The translations under genes and the position numbers were made by a program. Source: Letharia columbiana (Eukaryota > Ascomycota > Lecanoromycetes > Lecanorales > Parmeliaceae). Taken from it: 64,000 nt of DNA. The notes below the pieces were generated by a model. It worked only from the letters and a program-made list of their open reading frames with translations. It did not search any database and had not been told where the DNA came from. How positions within the stretch are numbered: the first letter of the stretch is position 1; each line of letters opens with the position of its first letter. Where the stretch lies: positions 1,653,001-1,717,000 of the forward strand of contig NW_023501038.1 of assembly GCF_014066305.1 (NCBI RefSeq), given 5' to 3'. Below, piece by piece: positions 23,155 to 35,281 of the stretch.

Positions 23155-25032
23155 CTAGTTTCCCAATCTCACCAACCGGTCTTTAATAGCCGGGCCCCGG
23201 AGACTCCGCTTCTTGGATGTTGAGGATCCGGCGCCGATGGGTGGTGGGAAGGTTGCACTTAGGATTAACTTGTCAGCGAAATGTTTATATCAAGGGTTTG
23301 GAAGTGTCTTACCCATAGTTGGGGGAAAATGCACTAGCGTTCGCTGCGGTCACCTGGAGAGACACATCGAGAGGATTTCTCGTGTTGGCTCCCGCGTTAC
23401 CCTCGTAAGACATCCCGTAGTGCTTGCAAGCGGCAATGTGATCTTTCGGAATTGTGAGGTTGCCGAGGTAGTCAGGTGCTTCGACAATGGTAGCGACGAG
23501 ACCGGACGTGATGTGGTACTCGATGTGGCAATGGAAGAGCCAGACTCCGGGGTTGTCGGCCCGGAAACGCCACACGGATGACGAGTTCTTGTTCAACATG
23601 ACAGTATCTCTTCGGACAGGGGTGGCAGAGACGTTCTTGTCGTAGACCCCGTCCCATATGCCGCCGGTGTCGGGATACCCACGCTGCAGGACTTGGTATT
23701 GATGGCCGTGGAGATGCATGGGATGGAGATTCTCATGCTGGTTGTTCACCACGATCTCGATGATCTCGCCGTATTTCAGTACGAAGGGATTGCTGTTGAC
23801 GCCGTAGACCACCGGGTCTGTACTGTAGTTGCCAACGCTGAGGGCAGTGTAGAGAGATGGGACCTTTTGGGGGAGGTAGGTGATGTTGTTGATGGTGAAA
23901 CGAGTGATGCCGTCAAAGGTCGCGTTGTTCAAAGTCATCTCTATGCGCCGGTCCACGGGTTCAAGTAGAGGCATGCGGTCATAGGGTATGAGATTGTTGA
24001 CCTCATCAAAGAACTCGAATTCGTAGAATGTCAATTGGGGCGGTAGAGGCTTCTCTTCATCGTAGACGAGCCACGCTGTCGTATTACCGTTCCAGCCCTC
24101 GATCGTCGGAATACCGTGAGGTGGGAACAACATGTTGACATCGAGAGTCGCGAAGATGACAAAGTTCTTGCTCGTATCGTTTTTAGTCGTGATTAGTATG
24201 TCCCATCTTTGGGCGGGTGCGAGGCGCAGAATTTCGGACCCCAGGTAATATTTCTCGACGGTGGTGCCATCAACTCCAACGGCGGTAAAAGGATGTCCAT
24301 CAAAGTAGACGGCGACACCGGGGAAGTTCGCCATGTCGATCATGTGAATCAGGTATGTCTTTCCTGGCAGCACCTTGATGGTATTGTTCTGGCTGTCATT
24401 GATGAGGCCCGCGACTGGGATTGGCGCCTGCCCGGATTGGATGGAATTATTGTTGACATCGGCTGTGGATTGGTAGTAGTTCAGGAGTGTGGGCATCTCC
24501 TCATGGTACCAATCCGAGAACGTCATCGTCATTTCTTCGTCGAAATGGTAGGGAAAATTCGGGTCGTGAACAATGAGAGGCCCCCGCAGCCCGTCTGGGT
24601 ATTGGCCTTGAGTATGCGAGTGGTACCAATAGGAGCCTGTCTGATTTATCTGGGAACATTGTCAGCGGTGATGCTTAATCAGAGCAGCGTGCAGCCTACT
24701 GGAAAGGAATAGGTGAAGCTGCTGTTCGGAGGCACTGGACATTGGGCTGTTCCAGCAGAACCGTCCATGGTCGCATGCCCATACTGGTTCAGTCCATGCC
24801 AATGAAGGCCGGTTGACTCATTGCCAAGGTTGTTGTAGATGGTGACGATGAGGTGATCTCCGAGGTCAACGTCTATCTGCGGGCATGGCCACTCGCCATT
24901 GATCCCAATGACAGGCCGGGGGAAAGCTCCATCGGGATTCCTGTTGACCCAATCAATGCTCCAGTCGTACTTGACGACCTTTGCGAATGCAAGCTGGCTG
25001 CAGCCCAACAAAAGGAGACCCAAGGAAAACAT
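23155..25032 (-). CDS. Fet3-type multicopper oxidase (secreted, no membrane anchor seen)
   Basis: Exons 25032-24700, 24649-23313 and 23257-23155 give 590 residues. The signal peptide is MFSLGLLLLGCSQLAFA. Copper sites are complete: LHWHGLNQ, a WYHSHT stretch at the start of exon 2, HPMHLHGH, and FHCHIEYH near the C-terminus. The body follows yeast Fet3 closely (PRPVIGINGEWPCP, GLINDSQNNTIKVLPGKTYL, RFRADNPGVWLFHCH, and 'EGNAGANT' after the last copper site). That points to a ferroxidase-like enzyme more than a phenol laccase. Fet3 proteins end in a membrane helix, whereas this one ends in a basic hydrophilic tail (KKRSLRG...RLVRLGN). No FTR1 iron permease is nearby. The last intron is the least certain. 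Confidence 0.82.
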
Positions 25033-25097
25033 GGCGGTTAATGGAAAGAGAATAGAGAGGAAAGAGGGACAACATATTTGCGCGCAGCCGCATGCAG

Positions 25098-25106
25098 ATA
25101 TATATT
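25098..25106 (-). promoter_or_regulatory. TATA-like box of the oxidase gene
   Basis: A tatata run lies about 65-75 bp upstream of the ATG at 25032 on the - strand, a typical position for a fungal core promoter. Confidence 0.35.
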
Positions 25107-26095
25107 AGAGACGTGTCAGATCACAAGATTCTCGAAAGAGCTGCCCGGTCGAGTGCGACCAGGCCGAGACCATCGTACAATGCACTGAATCATCACAATC
25201 AGGATATTCAAGCTTTCCCAAGCGGAGGGAAACATGCAAAATCAACGGATCCGGGTTAAGAGACACAGATGGCATTTTGTATAGGCGACCGAAGTCACCG
25301 AAGTCGGCATATTGCATCTTCCTCGCGTAAAATAGTGCCCTGTGCTGGAAATTGTTGCCTGCAAAGGATGCTGGGTCTCGCTTCCTTTCTCTGTTTTCTG
25401 TAAGGTACATGTGGATTGGCTTGACATGCATATGGACCAAATTGGGTATTGCTTTTGCATGATAGGAAGAAGAAAAAGGTAGGAGGCTCCTGGGAAGCGG
25501 GCGGAGAGTAAAAATGAAATCTTTCGGCAACGCCCGGCTACGGCGATCGTAAAATTGAATAAGACGGATCTAGGCCAGATTCGGTTAGACACATGAACGA
25601 GCCTTCTCCTCGGTCAAAGATGCAAAGATCTCGTACCACGGTACTTTAGTAACGGAGTGATCGCAGAAGGCCTGTTTCGAGGTCGCTTCATTGCCCAATA
25701 TGGATTCATAGTGCATGAGATCTAGATTTAGCGGATGACAGTGCAGTCTGCAGGAACGTAGCCGACTTAGCTCGTGGCAAAAGACTCGGCAGACCTGTCA
25801 CCATGTCACCATACGCTCTCCGTGTTCCCTCTTAATAACACTGAGAGTCGGCACTGATGTCTTCCAGGAAAGCAACTTATGACGCACTTTTGCCTCATGT
25901 GCCGCTTCGGTGATTCGGATCTTCTCGTCCTATAAGTGCAATCGCTTTGCAATAGCTAATTGCCCGTCATGGACATGCCCATCTCTTCGTCTCCGCGGCA
26001 AGCTCCACATCAATCTCGTCATCAGCCTCATCCAACTTCACTCCCACCCCCAACGAGGGTGGAATAGCTAATGGCCCACGTGAATGACATGCACA
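25107..26095. other. intergenic, no gene seen
   Basis: Two overlapping - strand frames (25105-25592) are open but show no domain. The rest is promoter-like spacer upstream of the oxidase gene. Confidence 0.45.
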
Positions 26096-26758
26096 TCACC
26101 TCCTCTCTTCCGCAGCGAGTTCAGCGTCCATCTCATCACTCCTCCCGTACTCCTCCGGACCCGGACTCCCATACCCCATACAGCTCATCGTGGTATCTGG
26201 TGCAACATCTCCAACATAAAATCTGAACCACGTCTGCCAAAACCTGTCTCCATCAACCAAATACATCCTCAAGCCCATTACCACATCCTCCAAGTCATCC
26301 CACGTGAAGAGTTTGCCGATTTGGTGATGGTTGCCGATCACAAGCCAGATAGCGTCATCGAGAGACTCGTAAAATGTTTGGTTTCGCCCTTGAGCGACGG
26401 GGTACACATGTTGGAAGTCCGGGGTTGCAGGAGGTAGGGCTGCGATTTGCTCGTCGATGTAGTCTTCGGCGACGGCGATGAGAGAGCGCATGTGATTTCG
26501 GTCGAGACTGCGGCGGATGCCAAAGCAGAGGCGGAGGAGGATGTTGGTATCGGGCACCTTGAAGCGGTAGGGAAGCAGGAAATTGTCCACGAGAGCTGAG
26601 GAGTTGGAGGAGAGGCTGGGTGGAGTGGAAGTCTTGAGAGATTCAGAGGTTATAATCTCACCCGTGGGCAGCCTTGGAGTGGAGGTGTTAGGGGCCGGTA
26701 CCAGTGCCGTGAGGGAAGCGAGGATAAGGTAACAGAGGAGAAGAAGGCAAAATGCCAT
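26096..26758 (-). CDS. hypothetical protein with N-terminal hydrophobic segment
   Basis: The frame is open from ATG 26836 (246 residues). I prefer ATG 26758 (220 residues) because MAFCLLLLCYLILASLTALV then forms a clean signal peptide or anchor at the N-terminus. After a Ser/Thr/Pro-rich stretch come PYRFKVPDTNILLRLCFG, SLIAVAEDYIDEQI, FTWDDLEDVVMGLRMYLVD and RFWQTWFRFYVGD. This arrangement (a 'P.PNT...LR...G' strand, a helix, then 'LTW..L..V..GL..') is seen in small fungal proteins of unknown function. No catalytic residues were identified. Single exon. Confidence 0.6.
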   Translation of the reverse strand: MAFCLLLLCYLILASLTALVPAPNTSTPRLPTGEIITSESLKTSTPPSLSSNSSALVDNFLLPYRFKVPDTNILLRLCFGIRRSLDRNHMRSLIAVAEDYIDEQIAALPPATPDFQHVYPVAQGRNQTFYESLDDAIWLVIGNHHQIGKLFTWDDLEDVVMGLRMYLVDGDRFWQTWFRFYVGDVAPDTTMSCMGYGSPGPEEYGRSDEMDAELAAEERR

Positions 26759-26836
26759 ACATTGTTGCTGGAGAGAGTATGAGGCGGGGGGAGACAAATC
26801 TAGGTGCGGTTCCAGAGGATCGAATTCGGTAGTCAT

Positions 26837-27708
26837 ATATTTATAGCATTATATACATCTTCCATCGAACTTCCGCAACATGTCCTTCGTTTAATTGCCA
26901 TGAATCCCCTTGCAACTAAAGAAGAGAGAGAGATCGCGACGTTGCGCGACATGCGCTTCAAAGAGTTCGCGTTTCTTGTTGCTTTCGAAACATTCTATAA
27001 TCATAAGCGCACAGGGAGAATACAACTTGGGGAACAAAACGGCCCATCCGTGCCAGCACTAGTGGGTGACAACAGTCACCGAGACGCCAAGACTTATGTT
27101 GCACAGCGACCATCTTGCAATATAACAGATCCACCACAGCCAAAGTTAGCAACTCAAGAATCTCAGAAATAGGTCCTAAGAGGCAAAGCTACCGTTCAGA
27201 TTTGTTCAAGGTTCATTGAGTACCGTCGTGCGTGTTGAGATTGTTTGAGCACCTCGATTTCTTCCCATCCCGGAATCAAGCCGGACCCTGACTCCGGCGA
27301 CTTTGGTCGCCCCCCCTGGTGGAGCAAAGTCTGAACGCAGACACCAGCGAGTCCACTACGCTTTCAAGAAATACAGCCATAGCAAACCAAATTGCTGATC
27401 AACGCAATCGTCAGTACGATCAAGGCTTTGGAGCGTACCGCAACCTGGGTACAGGCAAGGTGTTGGAGCAGTGAGCGCTATTGACGAAAAGTCAGTCTTT
27501 GCGTCAAGGTGCTACGAGCGCTAAATCGTAGTTGCTGACCAAAGGGGGGGTGGTTGGGGAGGGGAGGGCGGACAAGGAGCGTACGATCAATCTCAGATCA
27601 CATTTCCCATTCGTCGGCCATATGATTTCCTTGCGTGATCCATTTCGACATCGAGTACACTTTGCTCGTATACGACTGCGCGCGATTCGGGAGACAGCCG
27701 CTGCTTTT
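26837..27708. other. intergenic, no gene seen
   Basis: The + strand frame at 26804-27172 has no domain. Frames at 27504-27969 lie opposite or beside the downstream exons of the next gene and are shadows. Confidence 0.4.
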
Positions 27709-28373
27709 CTAATCGTTGTATCCACTGATACCGGCGCTGGCGATGAGCAGAAAATCAGTTCGCTGCCGGCTGGAAGAGATGGGATTATCTCGGAGAAAGA
27801 CTTACGTCTGCGCGACGACCCAGCGCGTAAGGTCGCCACCGTTACCGAACAGAGGATCGGCCATCTGTTGGTGTTGGCACTGGATCGCAAGGGCATCGTC
27901 GGCACTGCGACTTCAGCTCAGAGTCAGCGTAAAGCACTACGCAGCGGGCCACTTATCGTTGGGAAATAGCTGCGTACATCAACGGCAGGCCTTGCGCCTC
28001 TTGAGACTCGTTCAGGCCGAGACATGGTGTGCACGCTTGGGTTATCTGCCTCCAGCCATTGTTGAAGAGGCCAAAGGTAAGGGCGCATGGGTTTGACGAG
28101 TCCGTTGGGTTGCTGGGGTTTGCACAAGCGTCGTGTTCGCCGTGCTTCAGAGGGTTCGGATCGGGAGATAGAGACATGCCGCTTCATAACTTGTCAGTCG
28201 CATACTCAGCCAGAATATGTGAGTCTTGCAACGAACATTCCGATCATAGCAATGGCCAAGTCCAGGGCAGTGGCGCCTGCGGCAACAAGGGCTGCTTCTT
28301 TCGGTCCCGCGGCTCCTGGGGATGAGTAGACGCCTTGCTTGGTTCCTTGACGTCCTTGTGCGTTTGTCAGCAT
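27709..28373 (-). CDS. small hypothetical protein, possibly secreted or membrane-linked
   Basis: Three 3' exons fit well. The main exon reads LSPDPNPLKHGEHDACANPS, then SSNPCALTFGLFNNGWRQIT, then CTPCLGLNESQEAQGLPL. Next are 27904-27806 (ADDALAIQCQHQQMADPLFG, then DLTRWVVAQT) and 27736-27709 (AGISGYND, stop). Introns are 27905-27977 and 27737-27805. Upstream, ATG 28373 opens a frame through ALVAAGATALDLAIAMIG that needs one more small intron near 28200 to join. A further upstream exon with a signal-like stretch is possible but would need a one-base shift. The 5' end is therefore unsettled. The protein is Cys- and Gln-rich, and no family was recognised. Confidence 0.4.
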
Positions 28374-29107
28374 GCTAGTGTTGGCGTTGCTACTTTACCT
28401 TTGAGCTCCGATGGATGACCCAGAAAGCTACAGGGAAGGTATGCGGCAGCGATCAGCGTGCAAAGCGTAAGGCTTCATGTTCGATGGGCGCCCACAGTCT
28501 TAGACTGCTCTGGTATATACGAGAAAAGAATTACTACAGAGAGGAGTCCTGGCTGGCAAGAACATTTGAAAATGGAGCTGACACAACGACAGGAATGAAT
28601 GTGAGAGTTACTCCTGAGAAGAGCACCAAAGATCTTGCGACTGAACGCTGCAGATCTAGAGCGGGCTCAGAGCTAAATAAGGCATTGAACTCTCCTGTCT
28701 CGCGCGGAAAGCTGACATTATACCATTATTGGATCGGTGAGACATGGAACTTGGAAAAAGGCAATTTCGATGAAGACATGTCTCCTATACTTAGCGTGGA
28801 TACGGGAGCACCGTCGTCATCGAAGCAACCACACTGGGGCAGTTGTGACTCATTTTTGTAGGAGCTCTACACACGCGAGACAGCTATGACTCCTGACTCA
28901 TCACGAGCAGCGTTTCGGTTAGCAGGGACACCAAATATGTACATTTTCACTCACCACAAATCTTTTTCGGTAATTTTGGGGCGCGTCGGACAAATTGGTG
29001 TTTCAAGGCTCAAAGAGCGTTTGAGATGCTTGAGATGCACGGGATACTAAGGTGGCTTGGCGCCCGACCTCCACAGTAGCGAGTGGAATTGATCCACAAC
29101 AAATGAG
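28374..29107. other. intergenic; one unrecognised 148-codon frame
   Basis: An ATG-initiated + strand frame at 28415-28861 is open for 148 codons but has no recognisable domain, no splice partner and an unbiased composition. It may be chance. Confidence 0.35.
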
Positions 29108-30834
29108 CTACTCGCGTGGGTCTGCCCAGTCCGGACCAGATTGCTTTAATGACTCCGGCTGCATCTGCCCAGCATGTGGCACCAGCAAACGCACCTCCTC
29201 GCAAATGCTCTCGAATTCTGCTCTTTGCAAGCGATCGACGTAGAAAAGCGTTTGCAAGGTATCGCGTATCTCAATCCATTGCCAGGACAATATACCGTGG
29301 GATCCCTCGGCAAGTTTGAACAAAAACCATTCTTTCATACGCTTCTCTTTCGATATCCAGATACCGAACATGAACGCCCAGACCAGGATTGAGGGGAAAC
29401 TTTTCCACGACTCGGCGAGATCCAGACTACTCAAGACTTCGTAGAGTTGAATCACCATACTGTCCATGATCATAGAGGGCCCGTAAATGTTGTATTGGTA
29501 TCTGACAGCGAAGATCGGTACGGTCACCCGACAGATCGATTGTATGTCGGAGTCTCGTCGATAGAGGTGCGTAGATAAGAACGTGATCAAATGGTGCTGG
29601 ACACGCAGAGCCAAAGTCTCGAAGTATTCAACCTCATAGAGCGTGACATCGACCCCTCCACTACACAACTCTCTGAAGGCAATGACGACGCTCAGATCGC
29701 GGTATGCTTGACTCATATCTGGATCAAGCAGGTCCTTGAACTTCATAAGCTCCATTCCAAGTAGGCGAAGCCTGGGATCGATTCCGGCAGAAATCCGGTC
29801 AAGTGTATTCTTTGGAAGCTTTGGTTTCATTGGGACAATTGGAAAGGAAGGTAACGAGCGTCGTGTTGCAGCAAACCCAAGGTCTCCACTGGAACGCCTT
29901 TCTTCAGCATGAGATCAAGTTTGATGCTGAAATCGCAGGACAAAGACATACAACAGAGCAACTTGAATGAGAAAGACCGGCAACCCATCGAAGCCGCCTC
30001 GCAGGTTGATAAGTTCTCTGAGACCTTTCAAATGTATCTGGATTGCATCCGAGTCTTCCTCCACACCTAGCTGTTGGTAGATTTGTGAGCACGTCGCACA
30101 TGGCTGCAATTGGGCGCTCTTACTTCGCAACCAAATAGAGTGAGAACGGTCAAGATGGTTGACAGCTGGGTTGCGTCCAAGACATTTTGCAATTTGCGGT
30201 TGATAAGGTTGATACTCGCAACCTTATGCAACTGGAGCTCTGTAAACGCAGCCGATGGATTAAGGGGCTTGACATGTTTCAGCATGAGGGTGCTGGAGGT
30301 GATACCTAGGAGTGCGTGCAGCAAAGCAGGTTCGATGAATGCTTGCGGGATGATGGTCTGGTTCCAAGCCTGATTCACGGCCGGGATTGGGAAGACCTCT
30401 GGGATTATTTCCTCGGTATCTTTATAGCGGAGCAGTCAGCCTGGAGGCTCACAGTCAGGCATAATAAGTCGCTTACAAAAGGCTAGCAGTGCCCTCTTCG
30501 CCGGGGTCAAGGGAAGCAACGACTGTGGATAAGGATCAAGGCTAGGAGGTATACTCGCACTTGTAAGAGCGGTCTCGCTTGCAAGACCTTGGCTGGTTGG
30601 AGGCAAGGTGTAATCTTGAGCTGCTGGTGAAGGCCGAGTGGCGAGTGGACCATGGTCGGCCTGGACATATTTCGGAGCCTTTGTGTGTTGCGATCGTGTG
30701 TATTCGCAGACAAGGCCAGATTTAGTGCAATTTGAACAGACAGGTCGTTCCTCATCACACCGGATAGATCCTTGCTTGCAAGTTTGACAACTTCTCCACG
30801 GCTCTGCATGTCTTATTCGTTTGCCTACTTCCAT
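29108..30834 (-). CDS. Zn2Cys6 fungal transcription factor
   Basis: Exons 30834-30477, 30419-30124, 30070-29952 and 29888-29108 give 517 residues with phases that match at every junction. The N-terminal binuclear cluster is CQTCKQGSIRC then CSNCTKSGLVC, in the Cx2Cx6C...Cx2Cx6C arrangement. A Pro/Ser/Thr linker follows, then the common fungal regulator body: ALLHALLGITSSTLM, LTLFGCE, then AIQIHLKGLRELINLRGGFD and ALFGDLGFAATRRS. Introns are 53-63 bp. It acts in the nucleus. The start is 1.16 kb from the divergently transcribed MFS transporter, a layout often seen for a pathway regulator and its target. It appears intact. Confidence 0.85.
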
Positions 30835-31992
30835 TATGATCCTTCGACATCATCGGACACATGGATGGTGTTGGGCAGATTGACGTTAAGCTGTCTCATA
30901 TACACTGTACTCGACGAGTCAATTTTAAGCCAGTAGCCGGATCGACGAGCCCTCATTGGGCTTACGGAATACGGATGACGCAATGTATCTTGAAATGGTG
31001 GGTGGCTTGCAGTAGTCCTCCAGACAGCGGCTGACAAGGTATCGATTGTAATCGAGATGCGCCGTCTTGTATCTGCTCAAGCTGAGATTCTTCCAGATAA
31101 GGTCGGTGCCGAATGCAGGGACTCGTATATATCCTTGTAGCCATGCAGAAAGACCTGTCGCCACGTTACCTCTCGGCGACCGGGACGCTATGGAATTGTT
31201 GACGTGGAAGGAACAATTGATGTTCATTGAAACGGAAAGCCTCAATACCAGTACGCCCCCTGTTTAGACGGAAAGAGAAATTAAAAAGACGGGACGAAAA
31301 GAAATATGACCGCAAAGATCGTCGGTGCCAAGATATGAATTCGGTTGAACCTCGGTGCTCAGTCAAATTTCCTACCGTCTGACCTTGGGCTTACAGCTCG
31401 AGCTTTTCCCCTAGTTACACCTCTGATCAGTCCCTCTCGTCTTCTTGTCTTACCAGGATGAAGTATACCACGCGGCACAAGTCGTACTTGAGTCGAATGA
31501 CATCGATCTCTGCAGATAACCTCATAATGCGGGCTATCGACAAGCTGCATGCATATCATCGACCATGCATATGCACCATGTCCCTTACCCCGCTGCCTTC
31601 CACACCATCTCTTGCTGAGGAAATGCTTGCGGGGAACATTGATCCGTCCTGTTTCCAACGTGTTTGTCAGCACCGGTCCACGGTTCACTACAGGCCATGA
31701 TGCGACGTTGCCAACTTAAATCCCGCGGCCAAATGGTGAGAGACCTCAACCTCTCAAATGCTCGTAAAATGATGCCATGTCAAAGGTATGGTCTGTCAAT
31801 CTATAGGAGCTCTCCTGGCAGACCTGTTTTGACATTCGCTTTGACAATTGCCAAGGTATGAGGTTATGCGATTTAAAAAAAACCATCGCTGCCACGCCGT
31901 CTAGCAGCGCACCTGCCGGGTCATCCTCTCTGTCACTTGGAGCTTTTCGACTCCTTTCTATCCTGCTACTTCTCTTCTGACATTTCGCGAGG
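30835..31992. other. divergent promoter region between regulator and MFS gene
   Basis: Only short overlapping frames. The region would carry both promoters. I could not identify a convincing inverted CGG site for the regulator by eye. Confidence 0.45.
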
Positions 31993-33715
31993 ATGCCCGA
32001 ACTCCGCGGCCCTGCCTTGTTGGCAACGGTCACTACCCTCACGTCTCTAGGCTTTTTGATGATTGGCTATGACAATGGGCTGTTGGGAGGCTTGGGTCTG
32101 TTCCAACATATTCATACACTACGATAGTGTGGAGCCACTAATCGCCAAGACTTGTCTAGTCAACGGCGATGCCTTCAATAGCACGTTCAATAAACCCAGC
32201 CAGACCATGATTGGAACGATAGTATCTATAAATGACAGTAGGTTCTACGTCCGCATGGACGCATGTGGGAGATGAAAGTTTACCCAGATCGTCTGTGATA
32301 GTCGGATGCTTCCTCGGCGCAGTCGCAACATCTCTCATCGGTGAAACTCTCGGCCGACGAAAGAGCATTGCGATCGGAGTCGTTATCATGATTGTCGGCT
32401 CCCTACTGCAATCCACTGCCTACACGCGGGCGCACATCATCGTTGCTAGGATCGTCTCCGGATGCGGCATGGGGTTTATCAACTCGACGGTACCGGTATT
32501 TCAGTCAGAGTTCTCCCCGAAGGCCAGCAGAGGCTTGTATGTCTGCATGCAGCTTTCGACGCTGAACTTCGGTACCGATCTTGTGTATTGGATCGACTAC
32601 GCTTTCTCCACGCATACTTCGAGCTACGCTTGGCGGATCCCCGTCATCTTGCAATGCGTCTTCCTATTTCCGATGCTTTTAATCATCTTTGTCTTGCCAG
32701 AGAGTCCACGATGGCTCGCCGCTCACAACCGGTCTGATGAATCACTATCGGTTCTTCGGCGCTTAAAGGGCCATACTTTGGACGACGAGGCCATCGTGAG
32801 GCTGCACAGCGACATTGTCAGAGCGGTTGAGGAAGAAGCAGCAATGAACGCTGGATCGTGGAGAACGATACTAAGTGCTGACAAGATCCATAGTAGGAGG
32901 AGGCTTCTCATCTCCAGCGCCATCCAAGCCTTTCAACAATTAGGTGGCATTAACGCGATCATCTATTACTCAAGCACGCTCTTCAAGAATGTCGGCTTCA
33001 GCAACCACCTCTCAGCCCTCATGTCCGGATTCCTGCAGCTCTGGTTCTTCGTCGCAAGTTTTATCCCATGGCTACTTATCGACCGCATCGGCAGACGGCC
33101 GCTACTCCTTTCCATGATCACCGTCATGGCTCTGGTAATGGCCGCCCAAGCCGCGCTGGTCTACCAGGTCCAGTTCAAGACCTCCGCAGCCTACGCTGCT
33201 GGAATCGCTGGCGCAGTCATGCTGTTCCTTTTCGAAGGCGCCTTCACGATCGGCTTCCAAGCTACCGTCTGGGTCTATCCATCTGAGATCCTGCCGTTGC
33301 GACTTAGGCAGAAGGGATCGAGTATATCGACTGCGGCAAATTGGATATGCAATTTCCTCATTGTGCAAATCACACCGCCGGCTATTGAAAATGTGGGATG
33401 GAGGACTTATGTCATCTTTGCTGTGTTAAATGTGAGTAGAACACGGCATTGAAGCCTTGGAAGCTGCGGCCGTCTCGAAGAATACTGATGTCATGTTGAC
33501 AGGCAACATGGGTGCCAATTATATATCTGTTCTTTCCCGAAAGTAAAGGCCGAGAGCTAGAGGACTTTGACCGTATGTTTGCAGGAGAGGATGGTGCTGC
33601 TATTACCGAAACGACGACTGGCGACAAAGATCCGGTATATCTTGAAAGGAACGACTCGGTGGCAGTCAAGGGTGCTGCAGCTCATGAAGAGGAAGGCTTG
33701 AAGAGCTTGGTATGA
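31993..33715 (+). CDS. MFS sugar-porter-type transporter
   Basis: Exons 31993-32095, 32160-32237, 32302-33431 and 33503-33715 give 507 residues. Sugar-porter landmarks appear in order: GFLMIGYDNGLLGG in helix 1, then VNGDAFNSTFNKPSQTMIG, GETLGRRKS after helix 2, VYWIDYAF, LPESPRWLAA after helix 6, FQQLGGINAIIYYSS in helix 7, DRIGRRPLL, FQATVWVYPSEILPLRLR and FFPESKGRELEDFD at the C-terminus. The protein would import a hexose-like or related small polar compound across the plasma membrane. The exact substrate cannot be read from sequence. It is divergent from the Zn2Cys6 gene and convergent with the SDR pseudogene. The gene looks intact. Confidence 0.88.
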
Positions 33716-33772
33716 ATCTTTCAGCTAGGTCGGTGTAGCTACCGCAAAGCCAGAGGCCTGGCCGATTCTAAC

Positions 33773-34751
33773 CTATATATCGTCCTTGATTCCCACGAAT
33801 TTTAGAGAATCCGCCACAGCTTCTTCTCGCCCTCATCGTTATACGCCCTAGAATGATATCCCACGGCTAATGGGGAGGGATCATTCGTCTCCTCGGCCTC
33901 CTGGCAATCTTCCAAATACCTTCCACCCCTCCCTTCCCACTCCTTGCTCAGCGCCGCATACACCGTGGTAGCGGCACCTTGTTCTGGACTCTTCATATAA
34001 TACCGCGCCGCGTCCATCCCGGCCGAGAGTCGTGCACCTGCAGTCCCGTCACGATCCCACCAGGCATCACACTCAGCCCATGTAGACCCTTTGCCCCGTA
34101 GCGTCGCTCAATCTCGTTCGCCATGTATATATTCGCCGTCTTGCTTTGCCCCTATGCGGTCCAGGGCGCGTAGTCGCGTTTCTCAAAATTGTAGTCGTCG
34201 AATTGGATGCCAGCGCCACGGTGGCCGGAGGAGGAAAGGCATACGACGCGGGAGTTGAAGCCTGGGGTTGAGGAGGCGAAAGGGGTAGGTTTGAGGAGCT
34301 GGAAGAGTAGGAAGTGGGCGAGATGGTTGGTGCCGAATTGAGTCTCAAAGCCATCCGCCGTTCTACCCTCTGGTGTCGCCATGACGCCTGCATTGTTGAT
34401 GAGAATATTGAGCGTCTTACTCTGTTTCTGGAACTCCTCTGCCGCCGACCGCACGCTGTCGAGGGAGTTCAGGTCCATCTGCAAAAGCTCGACATACCCC
34501 GGCTTCAGGATGTCGGTGAGGGCGGCTTGTCCCTTGGCGGTGTCGCGGACTCCCAGGAACAGCTTCGCACCCGTAGTATTCAGAGCTTTGGCGGTCTCGA
34601 CGCCAATGCCTGAAGAGCAGCCAGTGATGAGGACGACTTTGTCCGTGAGCTTGCCTAGCAGGCCTTCATCTCTGACGATGTCGAGGGCTGTAGGGCGGGC
34701 ATCTCCGGGCCCTTTGGAATTTTGGTGGGCGGCGGCGTAGCGAGAGAACAT
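33773..34751 (-). pseudogene. short-chain dehydrogenase/reductase pseudogene
   Basis: From ATG 34751 the frame reads through KVVLITGCSSGIGVETAKAL (the TGxxxGIG cofactor motif), NILINNAGVMATPEG, THE LATER 'FGTNHLAHFLL' and RVVCLSSSGHRG with the catalytic Ser. It then stops at 34152-34154 exactly where the catalytic Tyr of YxxxK belongs: APWTA-stop-GQSKTAN. The same frame continues with IYMANEIERRYGAKGL and VMPGGIVTGLQVH. A shift near 34018 leads to YYMKSPEQGAATTVYAAL, then GRYLEDCQEA. Another shift near 33806 is needed for SLKFVGIKDD and the natural stop at 33773. One nonsense codon plus two shifts make a functional enzyme very unlikely. An ATG at 34886 is also open upstream. Confidence 0.8.
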
Positions 34752-35281
34752 GCTTGCTGTGGTTGAGAATAGGGTCTGGGCGGTTGGATGCTGGCAGTAG
34801 AGAGTACTGGAGGGTAGAGGAAGAGCAGGAAGAAGCTTGAAGCGCGATAAGTGTAGCAAACGTTTAGCAAAGAAGAAGCGGGACACTTATACTCGCGATG
34901 TGGTGGTGCTCTCCAATTATTCTGGCCATGACTGGGGAGGTGGAAGTCGATGCCCGAGCTCCGAATCAACTCCGAGTCAAGATGTCTCCATTCTTGGGTA
35001 CTTATCAATCAAGCCATCTCAGGCTCGACGGAAAGAGCCTGAGAGAAGATGAGAAGACGAGAAGATGATTGGCTCCTTGAGACGAAGGATCAATCGTCCA
35101 TTGGTAATGCCTTGCTCGTAAGGGAAGGAGCAAAACACAAATGGGCCCTGAAGACATCCGAATCCTTGGCGCTGTGCTGAGCTATGCCTAAAAAAGCTAG
35201 CTCTAGCTCTCTGAATTTAAATCGAGTGATTCAAAATGCTTGCACAATGCTTACTGATCCGTTGGCTCTTAACGTATAGAG
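34752..35281. other. intergenic, no gene seen
   Basis: Spacer between the SDR pseudogene and the next + strand gene. Short frames only. Confidence 0.5.

Noticed and set aside
28415..28861. 148-codon + strand frame
   Set aside because: No recognisable domain or family pattern, and it lies over the probable 5' end of a better-supported - strand gene.
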